From Skermanella rosea (GTDB lineage Bacteria > Pseudomonadota > Alphaproteobacteria > Azospirillales > Azospirillaceae), in the NCBI RefSeq assembly GCF_016806835.2, contig NZ_CP086111.1, positions 3,527,471-3,591,470 of the forward strand: DNA of 64,000 nucleotides, written 5' to 3'. A program made the translations under genes and the position numbers. Positions 8,713-17,012 of this stretch are shown here, one piece after another (the stretch's first letter is position 1; every line of letters begins with the position of its first letter). The notes beneath the pieces are model-generated. The model was not told the origin of the DNA. It saw only the letters and a program-made list of their open reading frames with translations, and ran no database searches.

Positions 8713-9293
8713 ATCTCCGCGACATGCCGGCCCTGGAAACGGCCCCCCTCCAGTTCCACCGTGCTGGGCTGGCGCGAGCCGTCGCCGCCGGCGATCGTCG
8801 TGGCACCGTACGGCGAGCCGCCGGCGATCTCCTCCAGGGTGGTCTGGCCGGAGAAGCTGTAGGGAAGACCCACGATCACCATGCCGTGGTGGAGCAGCGT
8901 GGTGTGGAAGGACAGGATGGTGCTTTCCTGGCCGCCGTGTTGGGTCGCGGTCGATGCGAAGACGCTGCCGACCTTGCCGATCAGCTTGCCCTGTGCCCAC
9001 AGGCCGCCGGTCTGGTCGAGGAAATTGCGCATCTGCGACGCCATGTTGCCGAAGCGGGTCGGCGTCCCGAAGATGATGGCGTCGTAGTCGGCGAGTTCCG
9101 CCGGGGTCGCGACCGGGGCTGCCTGGTCGAGCTTGACGCCGGCTTTGGCCGCGACGTCCGGCGGCATCAGTTCGGGCACGCGCTTGACCGTCACCTCGGT
9201 GCCGGGAACCGAGCGGGCCCCTTCGGCGACCGCTCCGGCCATGGTTTCGATGTGACCATAGGTGCTGTAGTAGAGGACCAGGACCTTCGCCAT
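8691..9293 (-). CDS. wrbA: NAD(P)H:quinone oxidoreductase, flavodoxin-like
   Basis: This is a type IV NAD(P)H:quinone oxidoreductase of 200 residues with a flavodoxin-like fold that binds FMN and reduces quinones by two electrons, avoiding semiquinone radicals. Visible features are the N-terminal phosphate loop ([14 protein letters not shown]), the [25 protein letters not shown] segment typical of WrbA (quoted here by its ends FGTPTRFGN and TGGLW), and the [15 protein letters not shown] loop near the C-terminus. Its stop codon lies inside a duplicated 22-bp unit. It is divergent from a LysR-type regulator at 9439, an arrangement that commonly means local control, and it precedes the glutathionyl-hydroquinone reductase gene. 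Confidence 0.95.
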   Translation of the reverse strand: MAKVLVLYYSTYGHIETMAGAVAEGARSVPGTEVTVKRVPELMPPDVAAKAGVKLDQAAPVATPAELADYDAIIFGTPTRFGNMASQMRNFLDQTGGLWAQGKLIGKVGSVFASTATQHGGQESTILSFHTTLLHHGMVIVGLPYSFSGQTTLEEIAGGSPYGATTIAGGDGSRQPSTVELEGGRFQGRHVAEIAAKLHG

Positions 9294-9399
9294 GTCTCGT
9301 CTCCCGTTCGGATGGATCCGTCGGCACCGGATGATCGCGCCGACGCCACAACAGGTAGCGCGTTGCGCCGATCCTGATAATCACCGATGATCTCACTTC

Positions 9400-9422
9400 A
9401 TTGTTCTGCAATGCGCAACAAT
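9400..9422. promoter_or_regulatory. Candidate LysR-type operator (T-N11-A box)
   Basis: In the wrbA/LysR spacer there is an interrupted inverted repeat ATTGTT-N11-AACAAT, with exactly the T-N11-A geometry expected for LysR-type regulators. It ends 17 bases before the LysR start codon and lies about 107 bases upstream of wrbA. This is the best candidate for autoregulation and wrbA control; binding is inferred only. Confidence 0.55.
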
Positions 9423-9438
9423 ACGGCGGGATGGACCG

Positions 9439-10365
9439 ATGGACCGGTTGGACGACATGTGCGTGTTCATCCGGGTGGTGGATGCCCGCAGCTTTACGCT
9501 CGCGGCGGAGCGGCTGGGCTTGTCGAAGTCGGCGGTCAGCCGGCGCATGGCCGACCTGGAGAACCGCCTGGGAGCCCGGCTGCTCAACCGGACCACCCGC
9601 AGCCTCAGCCTGACCGAGGTGGGACAGGCGTTCTACGACCGGTGCACGCGGATCGTAGCCGACGTGGAGGAGGCCGAGCGCGCCGTCGCCGACCTGCACG
9701 CGCAGCCGCGCGGCACCTTGAGGATCAATGCTCCGATGTCGTTCGGCATGATGCATATCGCGCCGGCCATCGCCGAGTTCCTGCGCCGCCATCCCGGCCT
9801 GGAAATCGATATGGACCTCAACGACCGGTACATCGACCTGATCGAGGAGGGCTACGACGTCGCGGTGCGGATCGGCAGGCTGCGAGACAGCAGCCTGGTC
9901 GCCCGGCGCCTGGCCCCGAACCGGCGGGTCGTGGTGGCAAGCCCCGGCTACCTCAAGGCACATGGCCGCCCGGTCCACCCCGACGACCTGGGCGGCCATA
10001 ACTGCTTGATCTACACCAACGCGCCGCTGGCCGACCAGTGGCAGTTCCGGGTCGGCGGCGAGGTGCGGTCGGTGAAGGTTTCCGGCACGCTGCGGGTCAA
10101 CAACGGCGAGGTGTTGCGGGAAGCGGCCGTCGGCAGTCACGGCATCGCGATCCTGCCGACCTTCATCATCGGCGAGCAGATCGCCCGCGGCCAGCTGGAC
10201 GTCCTTCTGATGGACTTCGTCGCCGGTGACAGCGCCGTCCACGCGGTCTACCCGCACGGCCGCCACCTGTCGCCCAAGGTCAGGGTGTTCGTCGATTTCC
10301 TGGCCGGGCGGTTCGGCCCGGTGCCTTACTGGGACGCCTCGCTGCATGTGCTGACCGGGGGATGA
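9439..10365 (+). CDS. LysR-family transcriptional regulator
   Basis: A 308-residue LysR-type regulator. The N-terminal winged helix-turn-helix is clear (RSFTLAAERLGLSKSAVSRR, residues about 17-36), followed by the linker helix and a periplasmic-binding-like effector domain from about residue 90. It belongs to the subgroup containing DsdC/AaeR-like regulators that often sit next to quinone or aromatic-compound enzymes. It is divergent from wrbA, with a T-N11-A operator-like element in the spacer, so wrbA and the downstream quinone reductase are its likely targets. The effector cannot be told from sequence. Confidence 0.93.
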   Translation: MDRLDDMCVFIRVVDARSFTLAAERLGLSKSAVSRRMADLENRLGARLLNRTTRSLSLTEVGQAFYDRCTRIVADVEEAERAVADLHAQPRGTLRINAPMSFGMMHIAPAIAEFLRRHPGLEIDMDLNDRYIDLIEEGYDVAVRIGRLRDSSLVARRLAPNRRVVVASPGYLKAHGRPVHPDDLGGHNCLIYTNAPLADQWQFRVGGEVRSVKVSGTLRVNNGEVLREAAVGSHGIAILPTFIIGEQIARGQLDVLLMDFVAGDSAVHAVYPHGRHLSPKVRVFVDFLAGRFGPVPYWDASLHVLTGG

Positions 10366-10379
10366 GCCGGCCTCCCGCG

Positions 10380-10405
10380 GGAACCCTTCTCCTCGCTCCA
10401 TTGTT
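10380..10405 (+). promoter_or_regulatory. EcfG-type general stress promoter candidate for the fasciclin gene
   Basis: GGAAC at 10380-10384 is followed after 17 bases by TGTT at 10402-10405. This is one mismatch from the alphaproteobacterial EcfG consensus GGAAC-N16/17-CGTT. It lies about 55 bases upstream of the fasciclin-protein start, a suitable distance for a transcription start near 10412-10415. The -35 half is perfect; the -10 half is imperfect. Confidence 0.45.
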
Positions 10406-10460
10406 GTAGCGGTCAACAGGCTCATTGCTTGTCAAGAGACAAAACGCGGAGGATGAGGAT

Positions 10461-11720
10461 ATGAACAGGCTGATGTTCGGCGCGGCGGTCATCGCGCTTA
10501 CCGCAGGGACGATGGGATCGGTTCAGGCCCAGACCTCTTCCGGCAGCACAGAGAATTTGCAACCGGCCTCCTGCACGCAGCTCGAAATCGGCCAGGTCGG
10601 AAACCGGGTTGACCAGCTCCAAGGCCAGCAGAAGGCCGAGGCCGAACTGATGCTCCAGCGGGCCCGCGATGCGCAGAACGACGGTGAGCTGAACCAATGC
10701 CGTCAGATCCTGGCTGATCTCGAGCAGATGCTTCCGGGCGGACAGCAGGTCACCAAGACCACTCCGCTTCCCGCCATCCTCGGCGGCGAGGGTGGCCAGG
10801 GCACCGCACGGAGCGGCGCCGACCCGCAGCAGGCCCCCATCCAGGCCGACAACGTGGTCGCGGCGCTGCGGGAGAACCGGCAGTTCAGCACCCTGGTCGG
10901 GCTGATCGAGAGCGCCGGCATGGCCGAGACGCTGAGCCAGTCCGGCCCCTACACGGTTTTCGCGCCGACCAACGCGGCTTTCGAGAAGCTGCCGCAGAAC
11001 GTTCGCGACCAGCTGACGCAGGAGCAGAACCGCGACCAGCTCCGCGCCGTGCTGTCCCAGCACGTGGTCCAGAACCAGAGCATCGCCTCCACCCAGATCC
11101 CCCAGGAAATCAACGCGATGGGCGGCGGACCGATCGACGTCTCGATGACCAATGGCCGTCCGCGCCTGAGCATCGGCGCTCCGCAGCCGCCCGCCCAGGG
11201 CCAGACCGCGAACCAGACGGCGGCTTCCCAGACCTCGGCTTCCCAGCCTGCGGCCATGTCGGAAGTGCGCGACGCCCGCACCGCGCTGGAGAACGCGAAC
11301 CAGACCCTGGGCGGCCAGGGCCAGGAGATGGAGGCCGTCCAGGACCAGATCGCGACCGCGCGCCAGGCGCTCGACCGCGGCTTGGCCCAGGCTCAGCAGT
11401 CGAATCGGGGTCCGCTTGAGCAGGCGAGTTCCGCGATCGCCCGCGCCGATCAGGCCGTGCAGGCCAACGACCGGAACGCCGCCCGCCAGGCCGTCGAAGA
11501 CGCGCTGCTCCAGCTCCGCCAGGCCGAGACCGCGATGACCGATGGCTCGGGGACAGCGACGGGCGGGCAGACCGGTAGCGGCCAGCAGCGGACCGCCGAC
11601 CGTTCGAACCAGAATCCGGCCTCGATCACGGTCGGCGATATCCGCACGGGCAATGGTTTCGTCCACGGCATCGATCAGGTGCTGGTGCCCGAGAACGTGC
11701 AGGAGGCCCTTGTCCAGTAA
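10461..11720 (+). CDS. Secreted fasciclin-domain protein with long Gln/Ala-rich coiled insert
   Basis: A 419-residue exported protein. Residues 1-23 are a Sec signal peptide ending VQA. Residues 30-100 are helical and Gln-rich. A fasciclin (FAS1) domain starts near 130: NVVAALRENRQFSTL, then SGPYTVFAPTNAAFEKLP (the H1 box) and the helical DQLRAVLSQHVV. The domain then stops near RPRLSIG (238) and resumes only at ASITVGDIRTGNGFVHGIDQVLVP (387-410, the H2 box). Between them lie about 148 residues rich in Gln, Ala, Asn and Ser with a predicted coiled coil (about 265-360). Such an insert in FAS1 is unusual. The start has GGAGGATGAGGAT directly upstream. The role is probably adhesion or envelope stress; the EcfG-like promoter supports a stress link. 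Confidence 0.85.
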   Translation: MNRLMFGAAVIALTAGTMGSVQAQTSSGSTENLQPASCTQLEIGQVGNRVDQLQGQQKAEAELMLQRARDAQNDGELNQCRQILADLEQMLPGGQQVTKTTPLPAILGGEGGQGTARSGADPQQAPIQADNVVAALRENRQFSTLVGLIESAGMAETLSQSGPYTVFAPTNAAFEKLPQNVRDQLTQEQNRDQLRAVLSQHVVQNQSIASTQIPQEINAMGGGPIDVSMTNGRPRLSIGAPQPPAQGQTANQTAASQTSASQPAAMSEVRDARTALENANQTLGGQGQEMEAVQDQIATARQALDRGLAQAQQSNRGPLEQASSAIARADQAVQANDRNAARQAVEDALLQLRQAETAMTDGSGTATGGQTGSGQQRTADRSNQNPASITVGDIRTGNGFVHGIDQVLVPENVQEALVQ

Positions 11721-11751
11721 GGACAGCAGGCAACCCCAAGCGACTTTTCCA

Positions 11752-11781
11752 GGGCCGGCGCTCCGAACGCCGGCCCTTTTT
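11752..11781 (+). terminator. Rho-independent terminator after the fasciclin gene
   Basis: A perfect nine-base-pair stem, GGGCCGGCG (11752-11760) with CGCCGGCCC (11768-11776), and a seven-base loop is followed immediately by TTTTT. It lies 32 bases after the stop codon. Confidence 0.9.
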
Positions 11782-11830
11782 ATTTGTATTTGTCCCACTT
11801 GACGCATGTCCGTGATCGGCGTAGACCAGT

Positions 11831-11850
11831 GAGTGAATGAACGTTCACTC
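11831..11850. promoter_or_regulatory. TetR-type operator upstream of the RND efflux operon
   Basis: An inverted repeat GAGTGAA-N6-TTCACTC contains an inner palindrome TGAACGTTCA. It lies 27 bases before the TetR start codon in the spacer after the terminator, the classical place for an autoregulatory operator controlling the tetR-efflux transcript. Confidence 0.65.
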
Positions 11851-11876
11851 TCAGTACAGACGGCAGCATCACGGCA

Positions 11877-12533
11877 ATGGCACAAAGCGTCAAGGAAGAC
11901 TCGACCTCAACGACGGCGGCGGACCAGCGAGAGGCGCAGCAGCGGCGCATCCTCGCCGCCGCCATGACCTGTTTCGCGCGGTCGGGCTTCCACAAGGCCA
12001 GCATGCAGGATATCTGCGCCGAGGCCGGCATGAGCGCCGGCAACCTTTACCGCTATTTCCGCAGCAAGGAAGCGATCATCGCCGCCATCGCGGAGGCCGA
12101 CCGCGTCCGCAACGCCGAGATCTTCGAAGTCCTGGAGCGGACCGACGATCCGGTGCGCGGCCTGTGCGCGCTCGCCAGCGCCTTCCTGCGCGAAATGCAC
12201 GGTCGGGAGGCGCCGGCGCTCTGCACCGAGATCATCGCTGAGGCGTTGCGCAATCCCGAGATCCGCGCCATGTTCGAGCGCAATATAAACGAGGCCCACG
12301 CCGCCTGCGCCAAGGCGCTGCGGCGGGGCATCGAACAGGGCACCGTCGATCCCGGGATCGACGTGGACGTCACCGTCCGGCTGCTGATGGCCATGGGCGA
12401 CGGCATCATCGCCCACCGCCCCATGGCCGATTTCATGACCGACGACAGGATCGACGCCGTGCTCGATACCCTGCTGGAACGGTTCCTGCGGCCGACGGCC
12501 GGCCCCTCCTCCCCGCCTCCCCTTTCCGAATAA
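11877..12533 (+). CDS. TetR-family repressor of an RND efflux operon
   Basis: A 218-residue TetR-family protein. The N-terminal helix-turn-helix region is clear (RILAAAMTCFARSGFHKASM followed by AGMSAGNLYRYFRSKEAI), and a variable ligand-binding domain follows (about 80-200). The C-terminus ends in a Pro/Ser-rich tail. It is 10 bases upstream of the RND adaptor gene on the same strand, and a 20-bp inverted repeat lies just before it. This is the usual layout of a local repressor that responds to a substrate of the pump. The inducer is unknown. Confidence 0.92.
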   Translation: MAQSVKEDSTSTTAADQREAQQRRILAAAMTCFARSGFHKASMQDICAEAGMSAGNLYRYFRSKEAIIAAIAEADRVRNAEIFEVLERTDDPVRGLCALASAFLREMHGREAPALCTEIIAEALRNPEIRAMFERNINEAHAACAKALRRGIEQGTVDPGIDVDVTVRLLMAMGDGIIAHRPMADFMTDDRIDAVLDTLLERFLRPTAGPSSPPPLSE

Positions 12534-12543
12534 GGCCAAGACC

Positions 12544-13779
12544 ATGTCCCGAGCATTCGACCGCCTCTCGTTCACAGGCAAGCTGCTGCTCGGCGCGGCG
12601 CTGCTCGGCTGGTCCGCGGTCCCCTTCCTCGTCGCCTCGCCGGCCCTCGCGGAGGAACCCGCCGCCAGCGTTCCCAAGCCGCCCAGCGTCAGCGTGGTCA
12701 AGGCCCAGACCGGCACCCTGGCCGAGACGATCCTGATGACCGGCACCCTGGTCGCCCGCGACGAGGTGCTGGTCGGGGCGGAGATCGACGGGCTCGCCAT
12801 CACCGAACTGCTCGCCGAGGAAGGCGACCGGGTCGAGCGCGGCCAAGTGCTCGCCCGCCTGTCGCGCGACATGCTGGACGCCCAGGCGGCGCAGAACAGG
12901 GCGTCGATAACCCGCGCCGCCGCGGCCATCGCCCAGGCCCGCAACCAGATCGCCGAGGCGAACGCCAACGCCAAGCAGGCCGACGCCGCCTTCGACCGCG
13001 TCCGCACCCTTCAGGACCGCGGCAACGCGTCCCAGGAGTCGCTGGAGCAGCGCGAGGCGGCAGCCCTGGTGGCCCGCGCCCGCGTCGCCGTTGCCGAGGA
13101 CGCGCTGCGGCTGGCCCAGGCCGACAAGGACCTGGCCGAAGCCCAGCAGCGCGAGATCGAGGTCCGGATCGCCCGCACCCAGATCAAGGCTCCCGCCGCC
13201 GGGATCATCAGCCGGCGCGAGGCCAAGCTGGGAGCCCTGGTCTCCTCCGGCGGCGAGCCGCTGTTCCGGATCATCGGCAACGGCACGATCGAGGTCGAGG
13301 CCGACGTGCCTGAGACGGCACTCGCCCGGCTGCGCGTCGGCCAGCCGGGCCAGGTCCGTCCCGCCGGCATGGCCGATCCGGTTCCCGCCCGCGTCAGGCT
13401 GGTCTCTCCCGAGGTCGACCGCACGTCGCGCCTCGGCCGCGTCCGCCTGTCGGTGGACGAGGTTCCCGGGCTGGCGGTCGGCGCCTTCGCCCGCGGCGCC
13501 GTCGAGGTGGACCGCCGCGACGGCACCCTGGTGCCGCTGTCGGCCGTGCTCAACCGGCCGGAGGGTGCTGTGGTCCAGGTGGTGCGCGACGGCATCGTCG
13601 AGACCCGGCCCGTCACGGTCGGGCTGAAGGCCGAAGGCAAGGCCGAGATCCGGGAAGGCCTGAGTCCGGGCGAGGACGTCATCGCCGTCTCCGGCACGTT
13701 CGTGCGCGGCGGTGATCGGGTGACCCCGGCCCCCCAATCCCCCGCCGCATCGGCGGTCCAGACCAGCAGCATCCCCTAA
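12544..13779 (+). CDS. RND efflux periplasmic adaptor (membrane fusion protein)
   Basis: A 411-residue adaptor linking an inner-membrane RND pump to an outer-membrane channel. A signal peptide or N-terminal anchor covers about residues 10-37 (ending ALA-EEP). The order is then a beta-barrel/lipoyl half (VLVGAEIDGLAITELLAEEGDRVERGQ), a long alpha-helical hairpin (about 105-205, Ala/Gln/Arg-rich), the second lipoyl half (TQIKAPAAGIISRREAKLGALV) and the beta-barrel. It has no lipobox. It lies between the TetR repressor and the pump gene, with short spacers, and forms one operon with them. No outer-membrane factor gene follows, so the pump must use a TolC-like protein encoded elsewhere. Confidence 0.93.
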   Translation: MSRAFDRLSFTGKLLLGAALLGWSAVPFLVASPALAEEPAASVPKPPSVSVVKAQTGTLAETILMTGTLVARDEVLVGAEIDGLAITELLAEEGDRVERGQVLARLSRDMLDAQAAQNRASITRAAAAIAQARNQIAEANANAKQADAAFDRVRTLQDRGNASQESLEQREAAALVARARVAVAEDALRLAQADKDLAEAQQREIEVRIARTQIKAPAAGIISRREAKLGALVSSGGEPLFRIIGNGTIEVEADVPETALARLRVGQPGQVRPAGMADPVPARVRLVSPEVDRTSRLGRVRLSVDEVPGLAVGAFARGAVEVDRRDGTLVPLSAVLNRPEGAVVQVVRDGIVETRPVTVGLKAEGKAEIREGLSPGEDVIAVSGTFVRGGDRVTPAPQSPAASAVQTSSIP

Positions 13780-13813
13780 GCGCCCTCACGAGAGAGAAGC
13801 GGGAGCCCGTTCC

Positions 13814-16800
13814 ATGTCGCTCAACGTCTCCGCCTGGTCGATCCGCAGCCCGGTCCCGGCCCTGGTGTTCTTCGCGGTGGTCATGCTGCTGGGGATCGTG
13901 TCGTTCCAGTCGCTGCCGATCACCCGGTTCCCGAACATCGACGTGCCGGTCGTCTCGATCACCGTGACCCAGTCGGGTGCGGCGCCGTCCGAGCTGGAAT
14001 CCCAGGTGACCAAGCAGGTCGAGGACGCGGTCGCCAACATCACCGGCGTCAAGCACGTCACCTCGACCATCACCGACGGCACCTCCACCACCGCGATCGA
14101 GTTCCGTCTGGAAGTGGACACCGACCGGGCGGTCAACGACGTGAAGGACGCGATCGCCAAGATCCGCGCCGACCTGCCGCGCACCATCGACGAGCCGATC
14201 ATCGAGCGGATCGACGTGGAAGGCCAGGCGATCCAGAGCTACGCCGCCTCCGCTCCCGGCATGACGCTGGAGCAGCTGTCCTGGTTCGTGGACGATGTCG
14301 TCAAGCGCAAGCTCCAGGGCCTTAAGGGCGTCGGCCGGATCGACCGGATCGGCGGCGTCGAGCGGGAGATCCAGATCCAGCTCGACCCCGACCGGCTGAT
14401 GTCGCTGGGCATCACGGCGGCCGACGTCAACCGGCAGCTCCGCGCCACCAACATCGACCTGGGCGGCGGTCGCGGCGAGCTGGGCGGCCAGGAACAGGCG
14501 ATCCGGACGCTGGCCGGCGCCCGTACCCTGGACGACCTGCGCCAGACGCGGATCGTGCTGCCCGGCGGGCGCGAGGTGCGCCTGTCGGACCTGGGCGAGG
14601 TGGTGGATTCGTACGAGGAGCCGCGGTCCTTCGCCAAGCTGAACGGCGAGCAGCAGGTCGTCTCGTTCAGCGTGTTCCGCTCCAAGGGGGCCAGCAACGT
14701 CGATGTGGCCCGGGTGGTGGAGGAGGAACTCGCCCGGCTGTCGGAAGTCCACCCCGATGTCAGCTATACGCTGATCGACGACACGGTCGACTATATCGAG
14801 GGCAACTACGAAGCCGCGATGATGACCCTGCTCGAGGGCGCCGCCCTGGCCATCATCGTGGTGCTTCTGTTCCTGCGCGACTGGCGGGCGACCCTGATCG
14901 CCGCCGTCGCGATGCCGCTCTCCATCATCCCGGCCTTCTGGGTCATGAGCATGATGGACTTCTCGCTCAACCTGGTCAGCCTGCTGGCGATCACGCTGGT
15001 GACCGGCATCCTGGTGGACGACGCGATCGTGGAGATCGAGAACATCGTCCGCCACATGCGGATGGGCAAGTCGCCCTACCGCGCCGCGATGGAGGCGGCG
15101 GACGAGATCGGCCTGGCGGTCATCGCGATCACGCTGACCATCGTCGCCGTGTTCGCGCCGGTCAGCTTCATGGGCGGCATTCCCGGCCAGTACTTCAAGC
15201 AGTTCGGCCTGACGGTCGCGGTCGCCGTGCTGTTCTCCCTGCTGGTCGCCCGGCTGATCACGCCGATGATGGCGGCGTACCTGATGCGCGCCCACCCGCC
15301 CCGGCCGGAGCGCGACAGCGCGCTGATGCGGGCCTATACCGGGTTCCTGCGGGTCACGCTGCGCTGGCGCTGGCTGACGCTGCTGGCCGGCATCGGACTG
15401 TTCGCCGTGTCGATCTGGAGCACGTCGCTGCTGCCGACCGGCTTCATCCCGGCGGAGGACGCGGCCCGCTCCGTCGTCTCGGTCGAGCTGCCGCCGGGCG
15501 CCACGCTGGAGGACACCGCCCGGACCACCGACCGGATCGCCGCGACGCTCCGCGAGATGCCCGAGATCCGGTCGGTCTTCGCGATGGGCGGCACGACTCC
15601 GACCGGTGCCGGCCGCGAGGTTCGCAAGGCTGCGCTCTTCATCATGCTGACCCCGAAAGGCGAGCGGGAGCTGACCCAGAAGCAGGTGGAGGGGGAAATC
15701 TCCCGCCGCCTGGCCGAGGTGCCCGATATCCGCGCCTGGTACGTCAACGAGCGCGGCGAGCGCGAGCTGTCGATCACTGTGATGGGCAACGACGGCGAAG
15801 CGCTGGGCGAGGCGGTCGCCTCGATCGAGGCGGCGATGCGGCGCGAGCCGGGCTTCTCCAACGCCGCCGCCAGCGCCGGGCTGGACCGGCCGGAAATCCG
15901 CGTCCTGCCGCGCCTGGACGAGGCTGCCCGCCACGGCGTCTCGCCCGAAACGATCTCGGAGACGGTGCGGGTCGCCACGATCGGCGACATCGGCGCCAAC
16001 CTGGCCAAGTTCAACGCGGGCGACCGCCAGATCCCCATCCGCGTCCAGCTCGACACCCAGGCCCGCCACGACCTGCGGCTGATCGAGACGCTGGCGGTGC
16101 CCAACACGGCGGGGGTCGCCGTGCCGCTGATGTCGCTGGCCGACATCTCCTTCGGCCAGGGCCCCTCCTCGATCGAGCGCTACGACCGGGAACGCCGCGT
16201 GCTGATCGGCGCCGACCTGACCGGCGGCCTGACGCTGGGCGACGCGCTCGCCCGGGTGAAGGCGCTGCCGGAGGTCCGGGACATGCCGGCCGGTACCCGC
16301 ATCCAGGAGAGTGGCGACGCCGAGATCATGGGCGAGGTCTTCGCGGGCTTCGCCGCCGCGATGGGCGCCGGCCTCCTGATGGTGCTGGGCGTGCTGGTGC
16401 TGCTGTTCCACAACGTGTTCCAGCCGATCACCATCCTGCTGTCGCTGCCGCTGTCGATCGGCGGCGTCATCATCGCACTGCTGCTGACGGGCAACCCGAT
16501 CAGCATGCCGGTGGTAATCGGCATCCTGATGCTGATGGGCATCGTCACCAAGAACGCGATCATGCTGGTCGATTTCGCGGTGGAGCAGGAAAGGAAGGGC
16601 ATGCCCCGGATCGAGGCGATCATCGATGCCGGGCGCAAGCGTGCCCAGCCGATCATCATGACCACCATCGCTATGGCGGCCGGCATGCTGCCCAGCGCCA
16701 TGGGAGCCGGCGACGGCGGCGAGTTCCGCGCGCCCATGGCGATCGCGGTGATCGGCGGCCTGCTGGTCTCCACCGTGCTGTCGCTGGTCTTCGTGCCCAG

Positions 16801-16939
16801 CTTCTACACCATCATGGAGGGGCTGTCGGAACGGGTCGGCAGCGTGCTGGGCCGCTTCGTCGGACCCAGGGAGGAGGACGACCCCCACGGCGCGCCCCAT
16901 CCTGCGCCGGCCCTGCCGGTCCGCCACGCGGCGGAATAG
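13814..16939 (+). CDS. RND-family efflux pump permease
   Basis: A 1041-residue inner-membrane resistance-nodulation-division transporter, normal for the hydrophobe/amphiphile efflux (HAE) group of RND pumps. The N-terminal membrane helix (ALVFFAVVMLLGIVSFQSLP) is followed by a large periplasmic porter loop, then the block of six helices with GILVDDAIVEIENIVRHM, which holds the paired proton-relay aspartates of helix 4 (DD). A second periplasmic loop and the C-terminal helices (MGIVTKNAIMLVDFAVEQ) follow. It uses the proton gradient to export drugs or other lipophilic compounds with the adaptor encoded just upstream. The substrate range cannot be read from sequence. Confidence 0.95.
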   Translation: MSLNVSAWSIRSPVPALVFFAVVMLLGIVSFQSLPITRFPNIDVPVVSITVTQSGAAPSELESQVTKQVEDAVANITGVKHVTSTITDGTSTTAIEFRLEVDTDRAVNDVKDAIAKIRADLPRTIDEPIIERIDVEGQAIQSYAASAPGMTLEQLSWFVDDVVKRKLQGLKGVGRIDRIGGVEREIQIQLDPDRLMSLGITAADVNRQLRATNIDLGGGRGELGGQEQAIRTLAGARTLDDLRQTRIVLPGGREVRLSDLGEVVDSYEEPRSFAKLNGEQQVVSFSVFRSKGASNVDVARVVEEELARLSEVHPDVSYTLIDDTVDYIEGNYEAAMMTLLEGAALAIIVVLLFLRDWRATLIAAVAMPLSIIPAFWVMSMMDFSLNLVSLLAITLVTGILVDDAIVEIENIVRHMRMGKSPYRAAMEAADEIGLAVIAITLTIVAVFAPVSFMGGIPGQYFKQFGLTVAVAVLFSLLVARLITPMMAAYLMRAHPPRPERDSALMRAYTGFLRVTLRWRWLTLLAGIGLFAVSIWSTSLLPTGFIPAEDAARSVVSVELPPGATLEDTARTTDRIAATLREMPEIRSVFAMGGTTPTGAGREVRKAALFIMLTPKGERELTQKQVEGEISRRLAEVPDIRAWYVNERGERELSITVMGNDGEALGEAVASIEAAMRREPGFSNAAASAGLDRPEIRVLPRLDEAARHGVSPETISETVRVATIGDIGANLAKFNAGDRQIPIRVQLDTQARHDLRLIETLAVPNTAGVAVPLMSLADISFGQGPSSIERYDRERRVLIGADLTGGLTLGDALARVKALPEVRDMPAGTRIQESGDAEIMGEVFAGFAAAMGAGLLMVLGVLVLLFHNVFQPITILLSLPLSIGGVIIALLLTGNPISMPVVIGILMLMGIVTKNAIMLVDFAVEQERKGMPRIEAIIDAGRKRAQPIIMTTIAMAAGMLPSAMGAGDGGEFRAPMAIAVIGGLLVSTVLSLVFVPSFYTIMEGLSERVGSVLGRFVGPREEDDPHGAPHPAPALPVRHAAE

Positions 16940-16957
16940 GCGGGGAGCTGCCATGAC

Positions 16958-16991
16958 GAAGGGTGCGTTGACCGTTGTCTGCGCACCCTTC
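16958..16991 (+). terminator. Hairpin after the RND pump gene
   Basis: A perfect 10-base-pair inverted repeat, GAAGGGTGCG (16958-16967) and CGCACCCTTC (16982-16991), with a 14-base loop lies 19 bases after the pump stop codon. It is followed by ATCGTTT rather than a full T-tract, so termination is likely but not certain. Confidence 0.5.
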
Positions 16992-17012
16992 ATCGTTTGA
17001 CACCAAACAGTC

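Noticed and set aside
4785-9377. Very long open frame (about 1530 codons) on the plus strand
   Set aside because: It runs out of frame across or antisense to DUF423, the hybrid kinase, CheZ-like, GST and wrbA genes; Arg/Pro/Gly-rich translation without any domain, expected of GC-rich DNA.
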